64,000 bases of DNA from DATFTE01 sp963802575 (GCA_963802575.1 CAWDJF010000001.1:335026-399025), one strand, 5' to 3'. Positions 16,453 through 25,001 are shown, counted from the stretch's first letter. Translations and numbers: made by a program. The notes: generated by a model from the letters alone, not told the origin.

Positions 16453-17459
16453 ATTCTCTGCCAGTACTGCCGCCGCGTCAGCGTGCTTGTCGCCACCGCC
16501 GGAACTCCGCTGGCTTTCAGTCTGGCTGCTGCCTTTATGGCCGCCGTCCGAGCGCGAAACAGGCCGTAAATCGCCGACCCGGAGCCTGAAAGCGAGGCAT
16601 AAAACGCCCCTTCGCGCTCAAGCACACGCTTCACCTCACGTAATTCGGGATATTGCGGAAAGACGACCCGTTCGAAGTCGTTTTCAATCCCGGTACGGAC
16701 GAGGTCGAGAAGCAGGGTCTCGGCCCGGCCCCTGCTCCGACTGCCAGGGACACCGGATATACCGCTCAGCCAAGCAGAAACCACACGGCTGAACTCGTTC
16801 ATTCTATCGGAGGGCGAAGAGGGCGTCAATTTTGTGTGGGGATGGGCGCTTTCGGCCGCCCCGGTCACCGTGGCCGGCGGGACGCCGGCGCTACTCTGCA
16901 GCAAATCCCAATCGGCGAAGGCTTTAGGAGTGGAAACCCCAATCTCAGGCGTCGCCAGTACGCACGCAGTCGCGGGCAAATCAGAAAGAGGATAAACATC
17001 CTCCCCGTGCCCGATCCCCAGGACGGTCCCACCAATCAGAAACAAAGGCAGATCCGACCCGACTTCCGCCGCAATGCGCAATCGCTCAGCTCCGGAGAGC
17101 GTCTTCTTCGCAGCACGTTCGAACGCCAATAACGTCGCGACAGCGTTGCCAGACGCCCCGCCCAACCCACCTTGCACTGGAAGTCTCTTGTCAATCTCAA
17201 CGACAACCTTGACCTTAATTCCCAGCCCCGCCATCGCTCGTTCGACGATGCGATAGCAGGTATTAGTGGAGTCCGTCGGAACCCGGGGATCTTCGCAACG
17301 AATCTCAATTCCATCCCCGCGCCCCACGCGAACCCGAATGACGTCGTGCAGAGCAATCGTCTGGTACACCGTGCGCAGCTCGTGAAACCCATCCGGGCCC
17401 TGGCCCCCAATATGCAGGCCGAGGTTAATCTTCGCGAACGATCGGACGGTGACGGGCAT
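16440..17459 (-). CDS. ispE: 4-diphosphocytidyl-2-C-methyl-D-erythritol kinase, with repeat-derived segments
   Basis: The MEP-pathway GHMP kinase that phosphorylates CDP-ME. Seen are RSFAKINLGLHI at the N-terminus, the ATP loop PVQGGLGGASGNAV, and the C-terminal SGSGSAIYGLF. At 339 residues it is longer than usual (about 280-310). Residues encoded by 16870-16894 (SSAGVPPATV) come from a dispersed repeat that also occurs at 49848, 53430 and 59803. The last codons (FDC then TGA) lie in the TTGATTGTTGA repeat. The GHMP core looks intact, so it is probably functional. ATG 17468 is an alternative start. Confidence 0.92.
   Translation of the reverse strand: MPVTVRSFAKINLGLHIGGQGPDGFHELRTVYQTIALHDVIRVRVGRGDGIEIRCEDPRVPTDSTNTCYRIVERAMAGLGIKVKVVVEIDKRLPVQGGLGGASGNAVATLLAFERAAKKTLSGAERLRIAAEVGSDLPLFLIGGTVLGIGHGEDVYPLSDLPATACVLATPEIGVSTPKAFADWDLLQSSAGVPPATVTGAAESAHPHTKLTPSSPSDRMNEFSRVVSAWLSGISGVPGSRSRGRAETLLLDLVRTGIENDFERVVFPQYPELREVKRVLEREGAFYASLSGSGSAIYGLFRARTAAIKAAARLKASGVPAVATSTLTRRQYWQRIFDC
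16870..16894. repeat. GTGGCCGGCGGGACGCCGGC-type repeat inside ispE
   Basis: A 25-base palindromic unit (GCCGGCG...CGCCGGC core) identical to the copy at 49848-49872, and close to those at 53430-53454 and 59803-59825. Here it is translated in frame as part of ispE, without a stop codon. Confidence 0.85.
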
Positions 17460-17508
17460 CGCCTGCATTAAAACACACGAACGTTCTCGGGAACGACCAT
17501 GGCTTCCC

Positions 17509-20235
17509 TTACTTCTTCTGCGGCGCTTTGCTCTGTAGTTCGTCGAAGAAATCGAAGATCAAAGAGAACTTGCCACCGGATTCGCCTTCCTTGGGGGGAG
17601 GCGTCTTCAGCACCACGAAACGTTTACCGTCCGGGGCAAGATCAAAATTAGCGGTTCCGAGCCGTTGCGAGAACTGTCCGGGAGACCACAGCTCCGACTT
17701 CCCTGGGAGGAACGATTCTCCGGAAATGCTGTAGGGCACGACCATGATCCGGTTGTCCGTGGTGCGATAAAAGAGTTCCTTGCCGGTGCGCGACCACTTG
17801 GGATAGCGTCCGCCGCCGCCGCTCGATACCTGCCACTTGCCTCCTGGACCCGGAAACTGGCGCACGTAGACTTCGAAGGTCCCCGATTCGTTCGAGCCAT
17901 AGGCCAACCAGCGGCCGTCCGGGGAAAAGGCGGGATCGAACTCGGTGAACGAACTGCTCAACAACGGCTTGATCTCTCCACCCTTCCAGCCTTGTTTGTC
18001 GTTGCCTTCCACGGCTAGTAAGAAAGTGCTCGCGTGGACCTCGGGCATAGTCTTATCGAACGCCAGCAAGTTTCCGCTGGGATGCCAGGAATCGGGGTAT
18101 ACGATGCTGTTCATCTCTGTTAAGCGCAACGGAGTTCCGCCGCCGTCCGCGCGAGTCCAATAGATGTCTCCCACGCCAGCTTTTTCAAGGTGGAGGTAGG
18201 TAACTCTCTGGCCGTCAGGTGTCCAGATTGGACCCAGATTGTTTCCGTTGAACGTGAGCCGGACGAGGGTGTCGCGCGCCAGGTCGTACACCCAGACATC
18301 GGACTTCGTGCCATCGCTGATCGCCACCGCCAGATGCTTCCCGTCGGGCGAGAATGTAGGCGTGAAATAGTTCCCCGGGGTTCCTCGGAGCGGCGTGAAT
18401 CTGCCCTCGCGGTCCATCCAATAGATGGCAACCAATTGAATGCGGCTCTCCCCCGGCACATAGGCGAAGGTGCCGTTTTCCGCGATCGAGAATTGTGCGC
18501 TCGCATCGCCAGGGTCGGAGGCAATGCCGCTGAACAGCGGCACCGGCGAGCCCGTCTCCTCCAGCTTCTTTGAATCGAAGGCGATCGCGAAGAGAGTGCC
18601 ATCGTGCATGTAGAGGATGTGCCCGGTGGGCACATAGCGGCCGAAATAGCCGCCGCGCACCAGGATTCTGCGTTCACCGGAAGAAATCGAATCGACGACG
18701 ATGTTGGCATCCTCATAATTGCCGCCATGCGTGTTGGATGTAAATAGCACCGCGCTACCATCAGGCAGGTACTGGGGCCAGCGTTGCGTGCTCTCGCCCG
18801 CCGTCCGGTCGAGTGCGACCAGCGGCTGCGGCGCCCCTCCTCCTGACGGCACCTTCGCCAGACCGCTCCTCAAGTCAGGCGCAAAGATGATCGTACCGTC
18901 TTCACTCCAGCTCCCGCCGCGGCCGCTCGGTGCATCGCACAGAGTCACGGCCGTGCCTCCCTGAACGGCGACCTTCTTCAGCTTGCCGCCGGCGAAAAAG
19001 CCGACCCACTGGCTGTCGGGAGAGAAAAAAGGACTCTCCGCATCTTCCGTTCCCGCCAGCGCCGACGCCTGCAATTGATCCAGCGGACGAATATAGATCC
19101 GCCGTTTTTCGTCAGAGCCCGTAGCGATGAAGGCCAGCCGAGCACCATCGGGCGAAAGAATCGTGGAAACGCCGAGCCCTTGATACGCCTTAGCATCCGC
19201 CCCCGTCTCGGCTGTTAGACGCATGGCGACCGACGGCTTAGGCGATCCTTTCATGAGCACGATGGCAAGCACCGCCGCCAGCAGCGCGAGTGCCGCGGCC
19301 ACTCCCCAAGCCCACTTTTCACGCCCTTTGCTTTCCGTGGGAACCGGCACCGAGGTTTGCATACCTTCGCTGGAAATCCATTTCAGTTCCAGCGCGAGGT
19401 CGCGCAGCGTTTGCCAGCGCTCCTCTGGATCTTTGGCAAGCGCACGCTTGATCGCGCCATCGAGCACTGCGGGAGTCGCCGGCCGGAAAGTAGAGATAGA
19501 TTGCGGTTCCTTCTCGAGAATCGCCGAAGCCACGCTCAACGCGCTCTTCCCGGGAAAGGCCCGCTGCCCCGTCAGCATTTCGAACAGCACCGCGCCGAGC
19601 GCGAAAATGTCGGAACGTCCGTCCGCTTCCTTGCCCTCGAGTTGTTCCGGTGACATGTACTGGAAAGTTCCGACCACCGTGCCTTGTGCGGTCAAGGGCT
19701 GGCTCACTGCCGGGGTGCTGAGCGTCATCGTCATTCCCGACCCACCGGTGGCCGGCGAGACCAGCGGCTTCGCCAATCCGAAATCCATCAGCTTCGCCCC
19801 AGTGCTCGTCAACATGATGTTGCCCGGCTTGAGATCGCGATGCACCACACCGTTGCGGTGCGCGCTCTGCAACCCTTCGCATATCTCAATGCCGATTTTG
19901 AAAAATTGCTCAATCGGCAACGCGCCTTTGCGCAGGCGATCGGCCAGCGTCTCGCCTTCCAGGTATTCCATCACCAGGAAGTTGGTTCCGTCCTGCAAGC
20001 CGACGTCGTAAAGATGGCAAATGTTGGGATGATTTAACGAAGAGATAGCCCGTGCTTCGCGATCCAGTCGAGTTCTCGCCTCCGGATCCGCGGCCAGATG
20101 AGCGGAAAGAATCTTGATAGCGACGGTTCGATCGAGTCGTGTATCGCGTGCACGATAAACCTCTCCCATGCCTCCCGCGCCGAGCGGCGCGATGATTTCG
20201 TAAGGACCAAGCTTGCTTCCCGAAATGAGAGCCAT
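17509..20235 (-). CDS. Ser/Thr protein kinase with PD40/TolB-like beta-propeller
   Basis: A 908-residue receptor-like kinase. The kinase domain (about 10-275) has GAGGMGEVY, VAIKIL, HRDLKPGN (about 132-139) and DFGLA (about 151). A single membrane helix follows (about 303-325). The outer ~580 residues contain WD40-like PD40 repeats (FSPDGKHLAVA, FSPDGRWLAYGSNE). Such kinases are abundant in Acidobacteriota and likely sense a ligand outside the membrane. I start at ATG 20235; a TTG at 20247 is the only upstream option and lies in the -10 box. Confidence 0.93.
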   Translation of the reverse strand: MALISGSKLGPYEIIAPLGAGGMGEVYRARDTRLDRTVAIKILSAHLAADPEARTRLDREARAISSLNHPNICHLYDVGLQDGTNFLVMEYLEGETLADRLRKGALPIEQFFKIGIEICEGLQSAHRNGVVHRDLKPGNIMLTSTGAKLMDFGLAKPLVSPATGGSGMTMTLSTPAVSQPLTAQGTVVGTFQYMSPEQLEGKEADGRSDIFALGAVLFEMLTGQRAFPGKSALSVASAILEKEPQSISTFRPATPAVLDGAIKRALAKDPEERWQTLRDLALELKWISSEGMQTSVPVPTESKGREKWAWGVAAALALLAAVLAIVLMKGSPKPSVAMRLTAETGADAKAYQGLGVSTILSPDGARLAFIATGSDEKRRIYIRPLDQLQASALAGTEDAESPFFSPDSQWVGFFAGGKLKKVAVQGGTAVTLCDAPSGRGGSWSEDGTIIFAPDLRSGLAKVPSGGGAPQPLVALDRTAGESTQRWPQYLPDGSAVLFTSNTHGGNYEDANIVVDSISSGERRILVRGGYFGRYVPTGHILYMHDGTLFAIAFDSKKLEETGSPVPLFSGIASDPGDASAQFSIAENGTFAYVPGESRIQLVAIYWMDREGRFTPLRGTPGNYFTPTFSPDGKHLAVAISDGTKSDVWVYDLARDTLVRLTFNGNNLGPIWTPDGQRVTYLHLEKAGVGDIYWTRADGGGTPLRLTEMNSIVYPDSWHPSGNLLAFDKTMPEVHASTFLLAVEGNDKQGWKGGEIKPLLSSSFTEFDPAFSPDGRWLAYGSNESGTFEVYVRQFPGPGGKWQVSSGGGGRYPKWSRTGKELFYRTTDNRIMVVPYSISGESFLPGKSELWSPGQFSQRLGTANFDLAPDGKRFVVLKTPPPKEGESGGKFSLIFDFFDELQSKAPQKK

Positions 20236-20246
20236 AGGCGCGTGCA

Positions 20247-20252
20247 ATTATA
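20247..20252 (-). promoter_or_regulatory. Candidate -10 box for the kinase gene
   Basis: On the minus strand a perfect TATAAT lies 11 bases upstream of the kinase ATG, which would give a very short or nearly leaderless transcript. No good -35 element is seen. Confidence 0.3.
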
Positions 20253-20425
20253 TGCGGGCGAGCAAGTTGCAGGAGTATGGCACGAGTGAAGCAGTCAACC
20301 CGAATGGCTCTGCAGATCTCAAGTTTGTGGGCTGAAATACCCTATCTTTGGTAATGAAATCGGGAATTTCATACGGTTCCGTCCCTGCCAATTGGTGCTA
20401 TCGTTAGGGAATCATTTCGCCGCGC

Positions 20426-20848
20426 ATGCGGCAGGAGAAGCGGTTCTTGGCCGATTTGCTTATGGTCGCGCTGGTCCCGGTAGCTCTCTGGCCGCTGATC
20501 CTCGTCTTCCTGCTGAAAGACCGCTCTCACAAACGAGTTGCACGCAGTTGGCCCGCGACCCGCGGACAAGTCGATCACGTCGATGTGCATTGGATGGTCG
20601 GCCACGATTGCTACTACGCTGCGCAGGTCGGCTACACTTATCAGGTCGGCGGACGTCGCTACTCCGGCAGTCTCGCCAGCCGTTGTCCCGATGAAGATAC
20701 CGGGCGCCGATTTGTGGAGACCTTGAAAGATTCACCGGTGGTGGTCCGCTACCAGCCCAACCGTCCCACCGAAAACGTGCTGTTCATCGACGAGAATCCG
20801 ATGTTCAAGCGCGCCGCCGCTGTCCTGCCCCGCCCCTCGATGAACTAA
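20426..20848 (+). CDS. DUF3592-like membrane-anchored protein
   Basis: A 140-residue protein. One N-terminal transmembrane helix (LLMVALVPVALWPLILVFLL) is followed by a small beta-rich domain with VGYTYQVGGRRYSG and VVVRYQPNRPTENVL, the pattern of DUF3592 proteins. The function of the family is unknown. The stop overlaps the convergent neighbour by four bases. Confidence 0.7.
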   Translation: MRQEKRFLADLLMVALVPVALWPLILVFLLKDRSHKRVARSWPATRGQVDHVDVHWMVGHDCYYAAQVGYTYQVGGRRYSGSLASRCPDEDTGRRFVETLKDSPVVVRYQPNRPTENVLFIDENPMFKRAAAVLPRPSMN

Positions 20849-21588
20849 TTGTTCACTCGCCGCTTGTAGTAAATCGCGAACTCAAATCCAGGATTTGCGG
20901 GAAACAGTTCCGCCACTTTCTTCAACCGCTCCGCCATCTGGCTGGGAGCCAGCAGCGGATAATCGCGCTCGCGCAGATCGTAGTAGTCCACGTCGATGAA
21001 CAAAGACAGCAGATAAATCGAAATCGCATCGGCGAAAGTCGCGGCGAAGTATTCGTTCTTGTATTTCTCGGTATCTGGTCCCGGCTCGCCGGCCAGTTTG
21101 CGCGACTCCCACGCATCAAGGGAAGTCTCGCCTCGCGCGCCAGCTTCCACCTGCTTCCACACTAGATCCGCGAAAGCCTGCGCTACTCCGGCCTTTTCAA
21201 CTACCGCGTGCCCGACATTAATATAGAACTCGAAGGCGACAGAGAACTTGTCGTCCATCAATCGCGTCGAGATGAACACGCACTGCGAATCGCCCAGATC
21301 GAGATTGCGATGGCAGACGGCGTTGTCGCTGAGCGCGACATCGTAGCGGTCGGCAATGACCGTCTCGTCTCCCTGATTCACCGTCAGTGGAACGAAGTAA
21401 TAAGCTTTGCGCCGAAGAGCGGCCGCAGCGGCATCGGGCACGGCGGCCACCATGCGTTCCAGATCAGATTCGGCAATGGTGATCTCGCCCGCGACGGCAT
21501 AACAAATTCCGTTCGCAGCCTGCGAGACAGGGCTTTGGCGGACAACCTCCGCCGGGGGACGCGTAATCGGTGGCGCAGCCTGAGACAT
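20845..21588 (-). CDS. Hypothetical protein
   Basis: A 247-residue soluble protein with no recognised family. It has no signal peptide or membrane segment. It is mixed alpha/beta, with a long helical middle (AFADLVWKQVEAGARGE) and a conserved-looking DVDYYDLRERDYPLL segment. It overlaps the DUF3592-like gene tail-to-tail by four bases and is divergent from the small membrane protein at 21653. Codon use matches the surroundings, so I treat it as real. Confidence 0.7.
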   Translation of the reverse strand: MSQAAPPITRPPAEVVRQSPVSQAANGICYAVAGEITIAESDLERMVAAVPDAAAAALRRKAYYFVPLTVNQGDETVIADRYDVALSDNAVCHRNLDLGDSQCVFISTRLMDDKFSVAFEFYINVGHAVVEKAGVAQAFADLVWKQVEAGARGETSLDAWESRKLAGEPGPDTEKYKNEYFAATFADAISIYLLSLFIDVDYYDLRERDYPLLAPSQMAERLKKVAELFPANPGFEFAIYYKRRVNN

Positions 21589-21652
21589 GCGGCTATTCTA
21601 GCGCACCCCAGCCTCGAAGCCGCTGCCGGCGCGTTGGCGATACAATCGAACG

Positions 21653-21958
21653 GTGAGTCCGACCCCGAAAACCGTCTCCCGCAAACCGCGCTGGTATCTG
21701 ATTCCGTTCCGCGTGCTGCTGGTGACGGTTCTCCTGACGCTGCTAGCGTTTGCCGTCAGCCTGCTGCTTGGAATTGTCGGCGTGGTAGTGGGAGCCAAGC
21801 TGCGTGGAGGTACTGCGAACATGCAGGTCGCCTATCGCGACGTAGCCGCCCCGGTCGCGGCAACGGTTTTCGCCATCGTGCTGGTGTCTTCGATCTTCAT
21901 GGAAGTCCGCAACTACCGGCAGAGTAAAGCCTTAGCCGGAATCGAGAGGGCTAGCTAG
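21653..21958 (+). CDS. Small two-helix membrane protein
   Basis: A 101-residue protein from GTG 21653. It has two hydrophobic helices (VLLVTVLLTLLAFAVSLLLG and VAATVFAIVLVSSIFME). No family is recognised. It is divergent from the hypothetical gene at 21588 with only 64 bases between them. Confidence 0.6.
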   Translation: MSPTPKTVSRKPRWYLIPFRVLLVTVLLTLLAFAVSLLLGIVGVVVGAKLRGGTANMQVAYRDVAAPVAATVFAIVLVSSIFMEVRNYRQSKALAGIERAS

Positions 21959-21965
21959 ATTTAAT

Positions 21966-22048
21966 CATTGAGAGATTGAGTCATTGAATCATTAACGGCA
22001 ATAGTCACAGGCATTTGAATGATTCGATGACTCAATGATTCAATGACA
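21966..22048. repeat. TTGAATCATTGAGTCATT-type inverted repeat
   Basis: The left part (TCATTGAGAGATTGAGTCAT) and the right part (ATGATTCGATGACTCAATGA) are imperfect inverted copies separating two plus-strand genes. The right arm runs into the start codon of the amidotransferase gene. Confidence 0.65.
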
Positions 22049-22807
22049 AAATCTCCCATGCTTCCCCGCATTGCCATCCCGGTGCCGCATTCCGGCGATC
22101 CTGAATATGCCGCGCGCGCGCTTCCGCAATATGAAGAGGCCGTCGCCATGGCCGGAGGAGAGCCGGTTCGCATCCCTCTCGATCAGACTCCTGCCGAAGT
22201 CATGAAAGTGATCGAGCGCTGCGACGCAGTACTGCTACCCGGCAGCAAAGCCGATGTCGATCCTGCAAAATATGACGCACCGCGAGATCCGGAAACCGCC
22301 CCGGCCGACGCCAAGCGCGATACCGTCGACGAACTTCTCTTGCAAGACGCGTACAACATGCGCAAGCCGGTGCTGGGCATCTGCTATGGCCTGCAGATTC
22401 TCAACGTCTACCGCACCGGAACGCTAGTGCAGCACATTGAATCGCCCATCAATCATGCCGCGGGAAGAAAAGTCCCGCTCGCCCACAAAGTCGACGTCGA
22501 TCCCAGCTCGATTCTCGGAGAGATCGTCGCCGACGCCAGCGGCAAGCTGCAAATTCCGGTGAACTCGAGCCATCACCAGTCGGCGGATGTGATCGGAGAT
22601 GGCCTGCGCGTTGTCGCGCGTTCCCCCGAAGATGGAATCGTCGAAGCGATCGAAGGCACCTCTCCCGATCATTTCGTTCTGGCCGTACAGTGGCATCCCG
22701 AACGCTCAGTCAACGACGACGAACCCTCGCGCGCCATCTTTCGCGCTCTGGTCCAGGCCGCAAGAACCCGCCACGGGAAATTAGTGGGAGAGTTTGAAGG
22801 ACTGTAA
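22043..22807 (+). CDS. Class-I glutamine amidotransferase-like hydrolase (peptidase C26 / PuuD-like)
   Basis: A 254-residue protein of the gamma-glutamyl-gamma-aminobutyrate hydrolase type. The nucleophile is the Cys in LGICYGLQILNV, and the His and Glu are in VQWHPERS. The NSSHHQ loop is also typical. Such enzymes cleave gamma-glutamyl amides in polyamine or GABA metabolism, but no puu genes are nearby. ATG 22058 is an alternative start, since the first ATG lies in a repeat. Confidence 0.85.
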   Translation: MTKSPMLPRIAIPVPHSGDPEYAARALPQYEEAVAMAGGEPVRIPLDQTPAEVMKVIERCDAVLLPGSKADVDPAKYDAPRDPETAPADAKRDTVDELLLQDAYNMRKPVLGICYGLQILNVYRTGTLVQHIESPINHAAGRKVPLAHKVDVDPSSILGEIVADASGKLQIPVNSSHHQSADVIGDGLRVVARSPEDGIVEAIEGTSPDHFVLAVQWHPERSVNDDEPSRAIFRALVQAARTRHGKLVGEFEGL

Positions 22808-22829
22808 GAAATTTTCGATCCGAAAAACA

Positions 22830-22923
22830 ATTGTCATTCCGAGCAGAGCGAGGAATCTGCTTTCGCTGGCTCCATCAATACCGCCGAGGACAACAGATTC
22901 CTCGCTCCGCTCGGAATGACAAT
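22830..22923. repeat. Long inverted repeat, GTCATTCCGAGC family
   Basis: Thirty-base arms (22830-22859 and 22894-22923) pair almost completely. They sit between two convergent genes (the amidotransferase and ispF) and may act as a bidirectional terminator or be a mobile palindrome. Single related copies occur at 29227, 30580 and 57505, and two lie inside mnmG. Confidence 0.85.
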
Positions 22924-22937
22924 CAGGCAGGGAAGAG

Positions 22938-23498
22938 CTATCGCGCTTTCTTCTTCACCGGCCTCTTGATCTTCTCCAACAAGACGGCGACGTGAGCAAT
23001 CGCGGCGTTATCCGTCCCCATGCCTTCGGGCGTCTTCGCCTTAATTCCGACGGCATCGCCCGGAATCCCCATCAACTCCGCGACCCTCGCGCGAATCGCC
23101 GCCGCATGCGGACCAATCTTCGGCGCTGCGAGAATCAATGTTGAATCAATATTCGCGACTGCGTACCCCGCCGCGCGCACGCGCTTCAACGCCTCTCGCA
23201 GAAACACCACCGAATCCGCGCCCCTCCACTGCGGGTCGGACGGAGGGAACAGCGACCCGATATCCGGCCCAGCAATCGCTCCCAACAAAGCATCGGTGAT
23301 GGCATGCAATAAAACATCGCCGTCAGAGTGCCCACCAAGACCCTTCGGATGTTCAATCGCCACCCCGCCAATCCTGAGCGGAAGGCCGCGCTTGAATTCA
23401 TGAGAGTCCCAGCCAAAACCAATTCGAGTTTCGAGTTTCAAGTTTCGAGTTTCCAGTCTTCGGTCGTTGGTCTTTGGTCGTTGGTCAAGAAGATCCAT
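22938..23498 (-). CDS. ispF: 2-C-methyl-D-erythritol 2,4-cyclodiphosphate synthase with repeat-derived N-terminus
   Basis: The zinc-dependent MEP-pathway cyclase. Zinc ligands lie in GWDSHEF and in HSDGDVLLHA. The KAKTPEGMG segment and the C-terminal AIAHVAVLL are present. Canonical IspF starts almost at the DxH motif, but here ~25 extra residues precede it. They are encoded by dispersed repeat DNA (ACCAACGACC units, then CTCGAAACT units). No ATG occurs nearer to the domain; a TTG at codon 18 is the only alternative. It starts 16 bases after the ispD stop. Confidence 0.93.
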   Translation of the reverse strand: MDLLDQRPKTNDRRLETRNLKLETRIGFGWDSHEFKRGLPLRIGGVAIEHPKGLGGHSDGDVLLHAITDALLGAIAGPDIGSLFPPSDPQWRGADSVVFLREALKRVRAAGYAVANIDSTLILAAPKIGPHAAAIRARVAELMGIPGDAVGIKAKTPEGMGTDNAAIAHVAVLLEKIKRPVKKKAR

Positions 23499-23514
23499 CC
23501 GCGCAAATCCGTGG

Positions 23515-24249
23515 CTAGCTTTGCCGTTTCAGGAAAAACTCCGCCAGTTCCATGTCACCCGGTGTTGTGATCTTGATATTGCGCGGCGAGCCCATCACCA
23601 CGGCGACTTCGTGTCCGGAACGTTCCAGCAATGACGCTTCATCGGTGCCCATGAACCCGTCGGCTGTCGCCTCGTCGAAAACTTTTTTCAAAAGATCGAA
23701 ACGAAATCCCTGGGGCGTCTGCGCCATGACTACGCGCTCCCGTGGAATAGTCGCCGTAATCAGCGCGCCGTCGGCGGTGCGCTCCACTTGTTTCACAGTG
23801 TCGACCGCGGGCATCCCGGCAATCGCGGCTCCATGTTTCTTCACGCCTGCGATCACTTCCTGGATGATTTCTTCTGTCACGAATGGCCGCACCGCGTCAT
23901 GCACAAGAACGATGTCATCGTCCGCGGCTGAGACCGCCGCCAAGGCGTTGGCAACCGACTGCTGGCGATGCTCTCCCCCCACCACCAGTTCGACCTTCTT
24001 TCGCAGAATGTCTTTGCCTTCTTTTTCAAGGCGCTCGCGAAATCCGGCGATTTCGTTTTCCCGCAATGCGATGTAAATCTCCGACACTTCGGAACTCGCG
24101 GCAAACTTGCGCAGCGTATGCATCAGGATAGGACTGCCGCCCAGTTCGCTGAACTGTTTCGATGGCGGGGCCTTCTTGCTCTTGCCGCTGGGCACAGGGG
24201 CCATGCGCGTCCCCAGTCCCGCCGCCGGAATGATGACCACAACCTTCAT
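23515..24249 (-). CDS. ispD: 2-C-methyl-D-erythritol 4-phosphate cytidylyltransferase
   Basis: A 244-residue IspD. The CTP-binding N-terminus is IIPAAGLGTRM, followed by the HRQQSVANAL segment, VHDAVRPF, and the C-terminal TDEASLLE. A short insertion (APVPSGKSKKAPPS) follows the first loop. With ispF downstream this gives two consecutive MEP-pathway steps, and ispE lies about 6 kb away on the same strand. Confidence 0.95.
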   Translation of the reverse strand: MKVVVIIPAAGLGTRMAPVPSGKSKKAPPSKQFSELGGSPILMHTLRKFAASSEVSEIYIALRENEIAGFRERLEKEGKDILRKKVELVVGGEHRQQSVANALAAVSAADDDIVLVHDAVRPFVTEEIIQEVIAGVKKHGAAIAGMPAVDTVKQVERTADGALITATIPRERVVMAQTPQGFRFDLLKKVFDEATADGFMGTDEASLLERSGHEVAVVMGSPRNIKITTPGDMELAEFFLKRQS

Positions 24250-24272
24250 AACGGGCGAACAGTATAGAACAG

Positions 24273-24438
24273 TTGTCTACCCAGTACTCAGTACCCAGTA
24301 CCAGTACCCAGTACTCAGTACCCAGTACTCAGTACCCAGTACTCAGTATCTCGCGGTACTCAGTACCCAGTTAAAACCCGCGACAACCCACCGTAATGTT
24401 CTCTGGGTAACTGGCAACTGAGTACTGGGTACTGACTT
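24273..24438. repeat. AGTACCCAGTACTC tandem/inverted repeat cluster
   Basis: About seven runs of CAGTACCCAGTACTCAGTAC-like units lie in 24273-24370. Inverted units (CTGAGTACTGGGTACTG) follow at 24417-24437. The unit is itself nearly palindromic (GTAC). Degenerate copies appear at 33945-33990, 36494-36526 and 57449-57472. It separates ispD from the divergent small-protein gene. Confidence 0.85.
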
Positions 24439-24597
24439 TGAATGAAACTCTTCCCACCCCCAAAGCCCATACGGCCTTCCGCGACGGCGACCGCATCTCA
24501 AGCAAGTCTCGAAGCGCGAGCACTTTATCTGAAGTCTGTCGCCTCCGAGAAGTCTTGGCACGCCATTTGCGATGGCTGTGCTTGGCAAGGAGAAATC

Positions 24598-24999
24598 TTG
24601 AGAACGAAAAAGCTTTCGTGGATCGGCCTGATCACCTTCTGCACCGCGTCGACCATCGTCGCGGCTTTGGGCATGGCTCTCATCTTCACCAGCGCCAGCA
24701 TGATATACGCCGACGCGCAATCTGACCCATCGACCTCCAATTCGACTCAAAGTTTTTCCGGAATCGTCACCGACGATCACTGCGGAGCGAAGCATCAACT
24801 CAGCGACCGCAGCCCCGCCGATTGCACTCGCATTTGCGTCACCAAGGGCGCCAAGTATGTGCTGATCGACGGCGACAAGGTGTACATTCTGCAAGGCGAC
24901 ATCGTGAAGTTGAATCGCCTCGCGGGCGAGCGCGTCACCGTCGTCGGATCGCTCCACGGCCAAATCATCGACTTCAGTTCCATCACAGCCGGACAATAA
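24598..24999 (+). CDS. Membrane-anchored small protein, function unknown
   Basis: A 133-residue protein. I start at TTG 24598 because AAGGAG lies five bases upstream; longer in-frame starts lack this. One transmembrane helix (residues ~7-33) is followed by an extracytoplasmic domain with GIVTDDHCGAKH, CTRICVTKGAKYVLIDGDKV and VTVVGSLHG. From memory, similar three-Cys domains recur in acidobacterial genomes. The cysteines may form a disulfide or bind metal (inference). A terminator follows. Confidence 0.7.
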   Translation: MRTKKLSWIGLITFCTASTIVAALGMALIFTSASMIYADAQSDPSTSNSTQSFSGIVTDDHCGAKHQLSDRSPADCTRICVTKGAKYVLIDGDKVYILQGDIVKLNRLAGERVTVVGSLHGQIIDFSSITAGQ

Positions 25000-25001
25000 A
25001 A

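Noticed and set aside
24273..24438. CRISPR-like array
   Set aside because: Units are 7-14 bases and contiguous with no unique spacers; no cas genes.
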